Of a DNA stretch of 64,000 nucleotides, positions 9,656 through 20,591 are shown piece after piece. Position 1 is the first letter of the stretch; each line of letters begins with the position of its first letter. The position numbers were made by a program, and so were the translations under genes. Source of the DNA: Bradyrhizobium sp. sGM-13 (GTDB taxonomy: Bacteria > Pseudomonadota > Alphaproteobacteria > Rhizobiales > Xanthobacteraceae). The notes below the pieces were generated by a model that made no database searches, was not told the origin of the DNA, and saw nothing but the letters and a program-made list of their open reading frames with translations. The stretch is taken from assembly GCF_018398875.1 (NCBI RefSeq), contig NZ_JAGWDK010000004.1, positions 326,482 through 390,481 of the forward strand, in the 5' to 3' direction.

Positions 9656-11626
9656 TGCCTCCAGCCGAAACTGCGACAAGGCGATGAGCGGATCGGTCTG
9701 AAGCAGATGGAATAGCTGCATAGCCGGTACCTTGCCGAGCGGCGTAAGCTTGATCGTGAGGGTTGTTCCCGGCGTCTCGATGAAGCGCGCCAGCGAATCC
9801 ACCATTGCATCTGCATCGGGATTGCTGGCCGCTGTTTTGGCGCCGGTGTCCCTGACGTCCTGGACAATGGCCTGTCGCGCCGCGTCGCGGCTGATGTTTT
9901 GCATCCGGGCATAATGGGCGACCGCGCGATCAACGGCACCGAGATCGCGCACCGTGAGTTCGATTCCGCCGGCCTCGATTTGCGTCGCCATGGCGGCTGC
10001 CTGAAGCGGATTGATCGAGAAAACCTCGCGCGGCACGTTGGCGAGCGAAATTCTTGCGAACGCTTTCAGCATGCCACCAAGCTCGACCGTTGCCGGCTCC
10101 AGCACGAATGAGCGTGATGCTTCGGTCCACACCGTGCCGAGATCGAGATCGAGCGCCAACTTGTCGAGGCCCGTGGCAATCAGCATTCGCTGGCCGGGAT
10201 GCGTGGTGTCCAGGGGACCGGACATCTTCGCGATCAGCCGTGCCTTGCTCGGGATAGGTCCGACGAATTGCCCCCAATCGAGGCTGACGAGGTCGACGTT
10301 GAGCGGTCTACCGGTGTTCTTGTAGGGCGCAGTGAAGCCTTTGAGCTCGGCGCCCTCGAGCAGGGAGATCATACCGAGCGCTAGGTCAGGCGATGGCGGT
10401 TGCGCCGGATTCGAGAACTGCGCGGTCATGCGCAACAAGCCGGCAATATCCACGCTCTTGAGGGCGAAGCGGCTGAGCTTGACGGGGGGACCCTGCGGCG
10501 TGCGGCCGTCAAAACCCTCGACTGCGAATTCGCCCGTCTTTCCGTTCTCCAGACTGAAGCGCATCGACGCGAGCTTGAAGCCGCCCTCCGGCATATCCAT
10601 CGAAAGACCGCGTATCTCGGCGTTTCCAATGCGCATGCCCTCGTAGATTTTGGCTGCCCGTTCCATCATTTCGCGCGCCTGCGCCGGCGTGGGCTGGGCC
10701 GTGCCGGGCGGTATCGTTGCCAGCAGCGCAGCCAATTGCAGCCGCGAGGGCCGCGCCCCGATATCGTCGGCCGTCAGTCCCTCGATACGCACCGCCGGAC
10801 CTTGCCCTGAGGTGATCGTATAGGCGCCGGCGCTAATCTGCCGGTAAACGCGATAGTATTGGTCGTCATTGGCGCGCTGCGGATCGAGGATGGCTGCGGC
10901 GGCTACCATATCGACGTCCTGGGCAGCGAGATTGGCCAGCTCTCCGGTCACCTTCTCGGACTTGCCCTTCAGTTGCGTGGTCGCGGTGAATGTCATTCGG
11001 TCGAGAGTGACGGCGGCGATCTTGCCGGCCTTCATGTTGCGCAGCGTAAGGTTGGAGTAGGCGAATTCTCCCTTCCCCAGCGCCGGGTTTCCGGAGTTCA
11101 TGGTGCCGGCAACACTGGGTGCCGTGATCGAGGAGGCGGTGAGTGCACCAAACTGTTCGATAAGCAATCGATACTGGTCTATCGTCGACGAGGACGCCGG
11201 TGGCCGCGGCAGACTTGCCGGACCGGAAAAATCCTTCGCCGCGATCCGCGGCACCCTGTAGGTGACTTGCCAATCTGCCCCTGCCGGCATGCTGGCATTG
11301 ATTTCGAGGTCGATCGCCTCGATGGCATCGGCCGAGAAGCGCGTCGCATCCGGCCGACCGACACCGGAGGCATTGATGCTGGCAACCTTCACGCGCACCG
11401 GCGGCTGCGATGCCGATTCAGTCGCAATATCTTCTACCCTGAGCGTGCGGCTCTTCAGGTCGAACGACACCTTGCCGTGGCTGGCCTTGCCACCGCTGGC
11501 TCTGATCTGCTCGAACGCGGCGTCGACCTCGCGCGTGATTCGATGCTGGGTGTAGTACTCGAAGCCGAAGAAGCCGCCCACCACGATCACGACCGCGGCG
11601 ACCAGACCCAGCAATATCTTTACCAT
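9641..11626 (-). CDS. Large membrane-anchored periplasmic hypothetical protein
   Basis: 661 residues. One N-terminal transmembrane segment (ILLGLVAAVVIVVGGFFGF) is followed by a long extracytoplasmic region rich in beta-strand pattern repeats such as 'kvkvasinasgv', 'aieaidleinasmp' and 'ltvrdlgavdrava'. This layout resembles AsmA/DUF748-type proteins, but I could not see a firm signature. ATG 11626 is chosen because CGGAG stands 8 nt upstream and the membrane segment follows at once. The gene is divergent from maeB. Function not assigned. Confidence 0.7.
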   Translation of the reverse strand: MVKILLGLVAAVVIVVGGFFGFEYYTQHRITREVDAAFEQIRASGGKASHGKVSFDLKSRTLRVEDIATESASQPPVRVKVASINASGVGRPDATRFSADAIEAIDLEINASMPAGADWQVTYRVPRIAAKDFSGPASLPRPPASSSTIDQYRLLIEQFGALTASSITAPSVAGTMNSGNPALGKGEFAYSNLTLRNMKAGKIAAVTLDRMTFTATTQLKGKSEKVTGELANLAAQDVDMVAAAAILDPQRANDDQYYRVYRQISAGAYTITSGQGPAVRIEGLTADDIGARPSRLQLAALLATIPPGTAQPTPAQAREMMERAAKIYEGMRIGNAEIRGLSMDMPEGGFKLASMRFSLENGKTGEFAVEGFDGRTPQGPPVKLSRFALKSVDIAGLLRMTAQFSNPAQPPSPDLALGMISLLEGAELKGFTAPYKNTGRPLNVDLVSLDWGQFVGPIPSKARLIAKMSGPLDTTHPGQRMLIATGLDKLALDLDLGTVWTEASRSFVLEPATVELGGMLKAFARISLANVPREVFSINPLQAAAMATQIEAGGIELTVRDLGAVDRAVAHYARMQNISRDAARQAIVQDVRDTGAKTAASNPDADAMVDSLARFIETPGTTLTIKLTPLGKVPAMQLFHLLQTDPLIALSQFRLEAATAL

Positions 11627-11877
11627 CAGTTGTGCTCCGGACGCCGACATTGCAGGAGGCAAATTTGCCACATAGTCGGCCAAGGGGACGGGGTAGGGAG
11701 ACGAATATGCTACCGGATCTGCCGCGCTTCGTCGATGAGCCTTGACGGCGGCGTTCTCGGATGTTGCATCCGAGTGGTCGCCCGTGCTTCACATCCCCCT
11801 CATTTTGCCGGAAAACTGACCCTGATCTGGAAGTATCAATAAGACAAGAGTTCGGGACCGGAAACGCGGGAGCCTAC

Positions 11878-14187
<2,310 letters not shown>

Positions 14188-14476
14188 AGCCCGGTTCAGA
14201 TTGAATCAAAATCGGGATTTAGCCTTTTGTTCTGACGCGCTTTCGTCGCGTGAACCGAAGCCTGGTCTGGACCAAGTCCGGCGGTCGGCTTTTGCGCAAA
14301 GCCACGATGATCAAGAAAGCGCCTTGGTTCTGCTTCTATAGGAATGTCTGGTTGAGGGCACGCGCAGGCTCTGCGCGGATGGTTTCGATTTGAGCGTTTG
14401 AAAAGCGGAGACGAAACGCCCATAATCGTTTCGCGCCGCCTGCAACCTTTGCATGCCATTCAGTGAGGCCGATCCC

Positions 14477-14929
14477 ATGCCAGCGTTAGTTACCTTCGGG
14501 CGAGTCCTGTTCGCCGTGCTCTTCATGTATACGGGAGCGACCAAGCTTTTCGCGATACAGCAGACGGCAGACTTCATCGCATCCAAGGTGACGATTCCGG
14601 CGCTGCTTGCGCCCTATACCTCGCAGCTCGAAACCATGGCGGGCATGCCGATGCCGCAATTGCTGGCGGTCGGCGTCGGCGGTTTCGAAATCCTCGCCGG
14701 CCTGATGATCGCGGTCAATTTCGGCGCGCGCTTCTTCGCGATCCTTTTGATCTTCTTCGTGCTCGCCACGACCTTCTATTTCCACGATTTCTGGAATCAG
14801 CCAGCGCCCGAAAATGCCAAGACGCTGATCGAGGCTCTGAAGAACCTGTCGATCATCGGCGCCCTGTTCATGATCGCAGGCTACGGCAAGGGTCCGCGGC
14901 CGAACGAGCCGGCCTACGGGGACATCTAA
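14477..14929 (+). CDS. DoxX family membrane protein
   Basis: 150 residues with four hydrophobic segments (FGRVLFAVLFMYTGATKLF; PQLLAVGVGGFEILAGLMIAV; FFAILLIFFVLATTFYF; LSIIGALFMIAGYG). The first helix carries the DoxX pattern 'lf..sG..Kl', and HDFWN lies between helices 3 and 4. DoxX proteins are inner-membrane proteins linked in some bacteria to redox and thiosulfate metabolism; no specific role can be given here. The upstream 289 bases hold no gene. Confidence 0.85.
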   Translation: MPALVTFGRVLFAVLFMYTGATKLFAIQQTADFIASKVTIPALLAPYTSQLETMAGMPMPQLLAVGVGGFEILAGLMIAVNFGARFFAILLIFFVLATTFYFHDFWNQPAPENAKTLIEALKNLSIIGALFMIAGYGKGPRPNEPAYGDI

Positions 14930-14935
14930 CCGCGC

Positions 14936-16354
14936 TCAGAAATTCCGGATCGCAACGCGTGGGCCATCGAGCGCTGCGGCCGCATTCGGCGGCGGCGCGA
15001 CGTGTTCGATCTGCGCGGTGCGTGCTGCAATCCTGCGCGCCTGCAACCATTGCGGGAACCACATCGCGATCGCCGGGAAGGCCAGCACCAGGACCACGCA
15101 GACGCACTGGATGACCATAAAGTCGGCCATGCCGCGGTAGATCATTCTCAGGTTCCACTCCTTGACGACCTGCTTGAGATAATAGGCTGACATCGCGACC
15201 GGCGGAGACAGGAAGGCGGTTTGCAGCACGACCGCGACGAGGCAACCGAACCAGACCATGTCGTAGCCCAAGCCCTTGGCCACCGGCGCCAGCATCGGCA
15301 GGAAGATGAACACGATGGCCGGCCATTCGAATGGCCAGCCGAGCAGGAAGATCAGGCCCAGGAGCAGGGACATGGTGCCCCAGGCCGGCAACGGCGAGGC
15401 CAGCAAGGCATTGGTCATCCAGGTTGCCGTCCCGAGCCATGAGAAGACCGAACCGAACACGTTGGAGGCTACCGCGAGGAGGAGCACCATGCTGGTCGTT
15501 GCAAGTGTGCCGTAGCAGGCATCGAGCAACCCGCGCCACGAGAACCGGCCGTAGGCAATGACGAGGACGATTGACCCCAGTGCGCCAAACGCCGCGGCCT
15601 CTGCCGCCGTTGTGATTCCGGCGAGGATGGCGCCGAGGGTCAGGATCGTCAGTACTGTAACCGGCACAAGACCGACCACACACTCCCACAGCACGATCCG
15701 CATCGAATCGGGCCGATCCTCGATCGGCACGGGCGGGCCGAGCTTCGGATTGAAGTGAGAGCGTATCAAGGTGTAGGCGATGAACATGGCGGACAGCAGG
15801 AAGCCCGGGCCGAAGGCGGCCGCATAGAGATCGATAATCGAGATATCCAGCACGGGCGCCATGACGACCAGCATCACCGACGGCGGGATCAGGATGCCAA
15901 GCGTGCCACCGGCGGCAATTGCGCCGGCCGACATGCGCACGTCATAACCCGCCCGGATCATCATCGGCCCGGCCATGATGCCGAGGAGCGTAACCGTCGC
16001 GCCGACGGTTCCGGCGGCGATGCCGAACAGCGTCGCTGTGAGGATGACGACCACGTAGAGCGCGCCATTGATCGGTGCAAACAGGTCGCGGAACGCTTTG
16101 AACAGTCGCTCCATCAGTCCGGCCTGATCGCAGATGAACCCCATCAGAATGAACATCGGAACTGCGACGAGTTCGTCCTGCTTCATGAGGCCAATGGTCT
16201 GGAGGTAGGCGAGGTTGAAGACCCGCTCGCCCATCCCGACGTAGCCGAACATCAGCGCCAGGAACAGCAGCGTGAAGCTGATCGGCAGGCCGATGAAGAT
16301 CGCTCCCAGCATCACAAGGAGCATGACAAGTCCGAGAAGTTCGAGTCCCGTCAT
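14936..16354 (-). CDS. dctM: TRAP transporter large permease subunit (DctM family)
   Basis: 472 residues with about 12 hydrophobic segments. The family landmarks GLPISFTLLFLALMFGY, AVPMFILMGFICDQAGL and AGGTLGILIPPSVMLV are visible. DctM is the ion-coupled membrane channel subunit of tripartite ATP-independent transporters. ATG 16354 overlaps the dctQ stop by 4 bases (ATGA), so the two are translationally coupled; a longer frame reading into dctQ is a shadow. The C-terminal tail after the last helix (about residue 445) is hydrophilic. Confidence 0.93.
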   Translation of the reverse strand: MTGLELLGLVMLLVMLGAIFIGLPISFTLLFLALMFGYVGMGERVFNLAYLQTIGLMKQDELVAVPMFILMGFICDQAGLMERLFKAFRDLFAPINGALYVVVILTATLFGIAAGTVGATVTLLGIMAGPMMIRAGYDVRMSAGAIAAGGTLGILIPPSVMLVVMAPVLDISIIDLYAAAFGPGFLLSAMFIAYTLIRSHFNPKLGPPVPIEDRPDSMRIVLWECVVGLVPVTVLTILTLGAILAGITTAAEAAAFGALGSIVLVIAYGRFSWRGLLDACYGTLATTSMVLLLAVASNVFGSVFSWLGTATWMTNALLASPLPAWGTMSLLLGLIFLLGWPFEWPAIVFIFLPMLAPVAKGLGYDMVWFGCLVAVVLQTAFLSPPVAMSAYYLKQVVKEWNLRMIYRGMADFMVIQCVCVVLVLAFPAIAMWFPQWLQARRIAARTAQIEHVAPPPNAAAALDGPRVAIRNF

Positions 16355-16944
16355 ATCTCGATCTTTTCTCTGTGCACGAACTCGCGCCCGAACTGGACCT
16401 GGTACCAGCACTTCAGTACTTCGGAGATGCCCTGGATCATGAGAAGAAGGGCTGCCAGGGGGATCGTGGCCCGGAACGGCCACATGATCGCGCGCCAAAC
16501 GCTTTCCTGCGAGCGCTCGCCGGTGTCATAGGAGTGCAAGGCGTCGTCAATGCTGATCAGCATGAATGTGATCATGGCCGGATAAAAAAATAACAAGTAG
16601 GAGATTAGGTCGACGACGCCCTTCTTTCGCTCCGAGTAATTCTCCCAATAGATGTCGGTGCGAACGTGTGCGCCTTTCAACAGCGCATATGCGGCCCCGA
16701 GCATGAAGGCCGAACCATTTGCCATGAAGCTCGACTCATAAACCCAAACGGTCGGCGCGTTGAATCCGTAGCGCATGACGACCTCGTACGAGATCGTCAC
16801 CATCAGAAACAGCATCGTTAGAGCAATGAACCTGCCGGTCACGTCGGTGAAGCGGTCGATCGCCCGTATAATCCCATAAAAGGCGCGCGGGAACTCGCCC
16901 CCCGGATTGCCCGGGACCGAAGCACTGCTGCTGTCCGCCGCCAT
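16351..16944 (-). CDS. dctQ: TRAP transporter small permease subunit (DctQ family)
   Basis: 197 residues with four hydrophobic helices, the DctQ layout (RFIALTMLFLMVTISYEVVMRYGFNAPTVW…, then helices around 65, 115 and 165). MRYGFNAPTVWVYESS is the conserved motif after helix 1. ATG 16944 has AAGAGGAG 5 nt upstream; a GTG two codons earlier was not used. It lies between dctP and dctM, overlapping dctM. Confidence 0.92.
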   Translation of the reverse strand: MAADSSSASVPGNPGGEFPRAFYGIIRAIDRFTDVTGRFIALTMLFLMVTISYEVVMRYGFNAPTVWVYESSFMANGSAFMLGAAYALLKGAHVRTDIYWENYSERKKGVVDLISYLLFFYPAMITFMLISIDDALHSYDTGERSQESVWRAIMWPFRATIPLAALLLMIQGISEVLKCWYQVQFGREFVHREKIEI

Positions 16945-17019
16945 GATCACTCCTCTTCATACGGTGCTGGCGTCCGGCGGTACGAACACCAGCACCTCCG
17001 CTTCATGCGGCAAGAGAGA

Positions 17020-18141
17020 TCACTTCTTGGTCAGGTAGATCTTGCTCTTCCAGTAATACTCGCCGGCGAAATTGTACGGCGGGAACCAGGAGAGCTTGAA
17101 CGGCACGATCTGTTCGGCATAGCTCTTCTGGCTATCGATCACCTTCTTGTAGAAGGGGTTCTTTGCCGCGTGCTCCGCCTGGATCTTCTCCCACTCGTCG
17201 AGGAAGTTCTTCAGGATCTCGTCGGGCGTGCGATGCATCTGAACGCCCGCCTTGATCAGGTCCTGGCAAGCATGCGCCGTCTCGCGATTGAAGGCGAAGT
17301 TGCGTTGCGTCGTGGCATAGACGCTCGCCACCTTGATGATCTCCTGCAGATCAGGTGTGAGCTTCTTCCAGACGTCACCGTTGATCATCAACTGGCCGCC
17401 GGTGACCGGCTCGTGCATGCCCGGCGTGTAGTAGTGCTTGGCCACCTGATGCAGGCCGAGCTTCTTGTCTTCCTCGCAGTTGATCCATTCGGCGCCCTCG
17501 ATCACGCCGCGCTCCATGGCGGGCACGATTTCGCCGCCGGGAATGGTGACGACCGACACGCCGAGCCTGCCGTAGGTTTCCGCACCGATGCCGTAGATCC
17601 GGTACTTCAGGCCCTTGAGGTCGCTGAGACTGTTGATCTCCTTCTTGAACCAGCCCATTCCCTGCGGGTAATCGGTCGGGATCGGGAAGCCGACGACGTT
17701 GAGCTTGAGGACGTCGCGATAGAACTCGTCGAGCAGCTTCATGCCGCCGCCGTCATAGTACCAGGCCCAGTAGTCCGAGCCGTCCATACCGAACAGCGGA
17801 CCATGCGACATCGGTATCGTCGCGGTGTTGCGGCCGAGGATGTAGCCGAACGGCCCCATGCCGACATCGAGAACGTTCTTGGAAGTGGCATCGAATACCT
17901 CGAACGGCGGCACGATCGCTCCCGCCGGCAGCGTCTCGATCTTGAGGCGTCCAGCCGTCATTTTTTCGACGGTCTCGGCCCAAAGCTTGAAGATGAGATG
18001 GAAGTTCGAGGATGCAGGGTGGGTCGATTGACCCTTCAGCACTAGCGGCTTTTCGGTGGTTTGGGCCTGAGCCGGCCCGGTCAAAGCAGTGACGAACCCA
18101 AGAGTCACCGCTGCAAGCATAGTTGAAGCGCGCCTCAACAT
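17020..18141 (-). CDS. dctP: TRAP transporter substrate-binding protein (DctP family)
   Basis: 373 residues with a Sec signal peptide (MLAAVTLGFVTALTGPAQAQ). The mature part is a DctP periplasmic binding protein. It shows FHLIFKLWAETVEKMTAGRLKIETLPAGAIV, and MGWFKKEINSLSDLKGLKYR with the conserved Arg that pairs with a carboxylate ligand. The substrate is therefore probably an organic acid, but which one cannot be read. It leads the dctP-dctQ-dctM operon, 75 nt before dctQ. GGGAGGA precedes the ATG. Confidence 0.93.
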   Translation of the reverse strand: MLRRASTMLAAVTLGFVTALTGPAQAQTTEKPLVLKGQSTHPASSNFHLIFKLWAETVEKMTAGRLKIETLPAGAIVPPFEVFDATSKNVLDVGMGPFGYILGRNTATIPMSHGPLFGMDGSDYWAWYYDGGGMKLLDEFYRDVLKLNVVGFPIPTDYPQGMGWFKKEINSLSDLKGLKYRIYGIGAETYGRLGVSVVTIPGGEIVPAMERGVIEGAEWINCEEDKKLGLHQVAKHYYTPGMHEPVTGGQLMINGDVWKKLTPDLQEIIKVASVYATTQRNFAFNRETAHACQDLIKAGVQMHRTPDEILKNFLDEWEKIQAEHAAKNPFYKKVIDSQKSYAEQIVPFKLSWFPPYNFAGEYYWKSKIYLTKK

Positions 18142-18273
18142 GTCGTGGTCCTCCCGATGATGACGTATGTTTTTCTTTTTCTTTTGAGGTTGGAACCGCG
18201 CCCGCGCGCTGTCAAGCGATCTCTGGCCACGGGTTGGCTTACGGCGAGATTGATTGGACGAAAGGATGACGCC

Positions 18274-18831
18274 CTACGCGCCGCGCCGCCACGGCGTGAC
18301 GGTGACCTCGTGCGCTGCATCAAGCATCTGCGGCTTGCCGGCGCGCAGTCCGTGCGCGGCAAGGATTTCCTGCGGCGAACGGGCAGGGACTCCAGGGAAG
18401 CAGGGTTCGCCGCCGGGTAGCCGGACATGCGGCGCTTGCGAGAGCCAGAACACGTCGTAGCGGTCCATGAACATGCCGAACACGCCTGGGCCACCGATTA
18501 CGGCGACGGTGCCGGTATCCACGCCTGCATGATGGCAGGCGGCTTCGAACGAAGCGCCCGCGGGATTCCACAGCGTAGCTTTCGGATTGGACGGGTCGGG
18601 AGCAATCGCCTCGACCTTGCGCGTCAGGATGACCCGCTTGCGCCGCGGCGAGTTCGGCTGATCCTCATAGGAACTGCGGCCGTGCAGGATCAGGTCGGCG
18701 CGGTCGAGGGCGGCGGTAAAAAACGCCTTGTCGCCCTCGAACTTCAATTCGTCCGGCATGATGTTGCGGGCATCCGCCAGCATGCCGTCCGCGGAGACGA
18801 TGACATAGCCTTCGATGCGCAGCGCCGGCAC
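18274..18831 (-). CDS. Dihydrofolate reductase-like protein
   Basis: 185 residues. The DHFR/RibD-C fold is suggested by EGYVIVSADGMLAD at the N-terminus, the ILHGRSSYE segment (like the 'vmGrkTye' of DHFR), and VAVIGGPGVFGMFMDRYDVFWLS (the NADPH-binding 'GG..iy' region). It is somewhat unusual in having SADGMLAD rather than the canonical DHFR N-terminal motif, so it may be a RibD-C-type reductase of unknown substrate. The start is GTG at 18831, 19 nt after the deacetylase gene in the same direction, so both are probably co-transcribed. Confidence 0.75.
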   Translation of the reverse strand: MPALRIEGYVIVSADGMLADARNIMPDELKFEGDKAFFTAALDRADLILHGRSSYEDQPNSPRRKRVILTRKVEAIAPDPSNPKATLWNPAGASFEAACHHAGVDTGTVAVIGGPGVFGMFMDRYDVFWLSQAPHVRLPGGEPCFPGVPARSPQEILAAHGLRAGKPQMLDAAHEVTVTPWRRGA

Positions 18832-18850
18832 GGGCCGCGTCGCGCCGCTA

Positions 18851-19789
18851 CTATTCCGAGATCGTCTGGACGACGCTGGAAACCGGGCGCGAGCTCACGG
18901 TCGGCAGCTTCAGATCCTTGACGATGTCCTCGTCATACTGGGCGATGGTCTGTACCGGCGTCTTGGCGCGCATCGCCACCACCTTGTAGCCGCCGGCCTT
19001 CAGCTTCTTTAGAAGCTCGGGCAGGGCTTCCGCGGTGTGCTTCTGGAAGTCGTGCATCAAGATGATGCCTTTGCCGTTCTTCTCGACCTTGCGCATCACG
19101 GTGTCGATGATGGTCTGAGCCTTGCTCGCCTTGAAGTCGAAGGAATCGAGGTCGCAGGAGAAAATCCCGATGTTGCGGTCGCCAAGATAGGTGACCATCT
19201 CCGGCGGGTGCTGCAGTGCGGGGAAGCGGAAGAACGGCGCCGGCGCCTTGCCGCCGAGTGCCCATTTCACGGCGCTGAAGCCTTTCTCGATTTCGTCCTT
19301 GCGCTGCTGGTCGTTCAGCTTCTTGTTGACGAGGGCGGCATGCGACCAGGTGTGCGATCCGATCGAATGGCCGGCCGCCATCACCTGCCTGAGGATTTCG
19401 GGATAGTAGGTGGCGTGCTTGCCGATCGGGAAGAAAATGCCGGTAGTGCATTCCTCCGCGAGCGTCTTCAGGACTGCAGGCGTATTCACCGGCCACGGGC
19501 CGTCGTCGAAGGTCAGCACCACTTCCTTGTCGCGAAGGAAGTCGAGCTCCTTGAAATGCTCGAAGCCGAAGCCGGGACCGCCGGTCGTGTCGATCTCGAC
19601 CGTGCGGCCGATGCCAAGCGCGTTCGGATTGTTGCAAGGCGGACGGGTCGAGACAGGCGCTGGCGGCGGAACTGGTGCCGCTGCTGCCTGAGGCGCGGTC
19701 ACGCCTTTGGCGGGTGGAACCTGCGACCACGCCGCGTTTGATACCAGCAGCGAAACCGCTGCAACGATCACCCCCGCCCCAATACGCAT
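18851..19789 (-). CDS. Secreted polysaccharide deacetylase (NodB homology domain)
   Basis: 312 residues with a signal peptide (VIVAAVSLLVSNAAWSQ). A Pro-rich segment is followed by the NodB domain from about residue 88: VVLTFDDGPWPVNT (motif 1, catalytic Asp-Asp), SIGSHTWSHA (motif 2, metal His), FFRFPALQHP (motif 3), and IILMHDFQKHTAEAL (motif 5). It removes N-acetyl groups from a cell-wall or exopolysaccharide substrate in the periplasm; the substrate is unknown. The DHFR-like gene follows closely. Confidence 0.9.
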   Translation of the reverse strand: MRIGAGVIVAAVSLLVSNAAWSQVPPAKGVTAPQAAAAPVPPPAPVSTRPPCNNPNALGIGRTVEIDTTGGPGFGFEHFKELDFLRDKEVVLTFDDGPWPVNTPAVLKTLAEECTTGIFFPIGKHATYYPEILRQVMAAGHSIGSHTWSHAALVNKKLNDQQRKDEIEKGFSAVKWALGGKAPAPFFRFPALQHPPEMVTYLGDRNIGIFSCDLDSFDFKASKAQTIIDTVMRKVEKNGKGIILMHDFQKHTAEALPELLKKLKAGGYKVVAMRAKTPVQTIAQYDEDIVKDLKLPTVSSRPVSSVVQTISE

Positions 19790-19946
19790 CCTGTTTTCCC
19801 CAAATTAGAATCCCGCACCCGGTCGGTGGCGCTGCCGTCGTCCGGTCTGCCTCCATCCCCCGACGCACAGTAGCCTAGTTGGAGCACGCGCGCCAATGCA
19901 ACCGTCGCGATCACACGCAACGGATTTTGTCCCCGAGGCGGTTAAT

Positions 19947-20519
19947 TCAGGAAGCAGCCAAGGCCCGTGCGACTGCGGTTTTGACCCGTGTATCTACGGG
20001 TTCGATGGATTCCGGGAAGACGTCGGCGATGTAGCCGTCGCGGCCGATCAGGTATTTGTGGAAGTTCCAGCGTGGAACTTCCTTCAGTCGCGCCTCTGCC
20101 GCCCATTTGTAGAACGGATGGGCGTTCGGTCCCTTGACGACCGCCTTCGCGGCGATCGGAAACGTGACATGGTGGCTCTGCGCCGTCGCGGTGATTTCGG
20201 TCGCGCCGCCCGGCTCCTGGCCGCCGAAATCATTGGAGGGAACGCCGACGATCATCAGGCCGCGGCTGCCGAACTCGGTCCACAATTCCTGCAGTCCGCC
20301 ATATTGCGGGGTGAAGCCGCAGAGCGAAGCGGTGTTGACGATCAGGATCGGCCGGCCGGCAAATTCGGAAAGCCTGATGTCGCCGCCGGCCAATCCCGGA
20401 AACGAAAATGCGTAAGCCGTGATTCGACTCATGCCGGCCTGCGCCAGGGATTGCTTGCTCGAGGCCATGCCTGCGATCGCGACCAGCGCCGCGGTCATCA
20501 CGCTCCTGCGGTTCATCAT
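19947..20519 (-). CDS. Glutathione peroxidase family protein, exported
   Basis: 190 residues beginning MMNRRSVMTAALVAIAGMASS, a signal-like leader (RR before the hydrophobic stretch, possibly Tat). The thioredoxin-fold peroxidase motif NTASLCGFTPQY contains the only Cys of the mature domain. The family's catalytic Gln in 'NQFG' is replaced by Asp (PSNDFGGQEPG), while the Trp-Asn pair is kept (RWNFHKYL). It is thus a one-Cys variant. ATG 20519 is preceded by CCGAGG; an upstream in-frame start is not needed. Confidence 0.87.
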   Translation of the reverse strand: MMNRRSVMTAALVAIAGMASSKQSLAQAGMSRITAYAFSFPGLAGGDIRLSEFAGRPILIVNTASLCGFTPQYGGLQELWTEFGSRGLMIVGVPSNDFGGQEPGGATEITATAQSHHVTFPIAAKAVVKGPNAHPFYKWAAEARLKEVPRWNFHKYLIGRDGYIADVFPESIEPVDTRVKTAVARALAAS

Positions 20520-20591
20520 GAAAAGCCTCGGGCTGCGCTTTAGCGACCGAACCATAGCGCAATGCGCGGGCCTCCGCCCCTCAACAAGCCG

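Noticed and set aside
8878..9939. 353-residue minus-strand frame opposite aspS
   Set aside because: Antisense to a certain housekeeping gene; no motif.
14188..14476. 289-base gap upstream of doxX with a sequence like GACGCGCTTTCGTCGCGTG
   Set aside because: Resembles a degraded copy of a common rhizobial intergenic motif, but I could not define ends or a stem well enough to list it.
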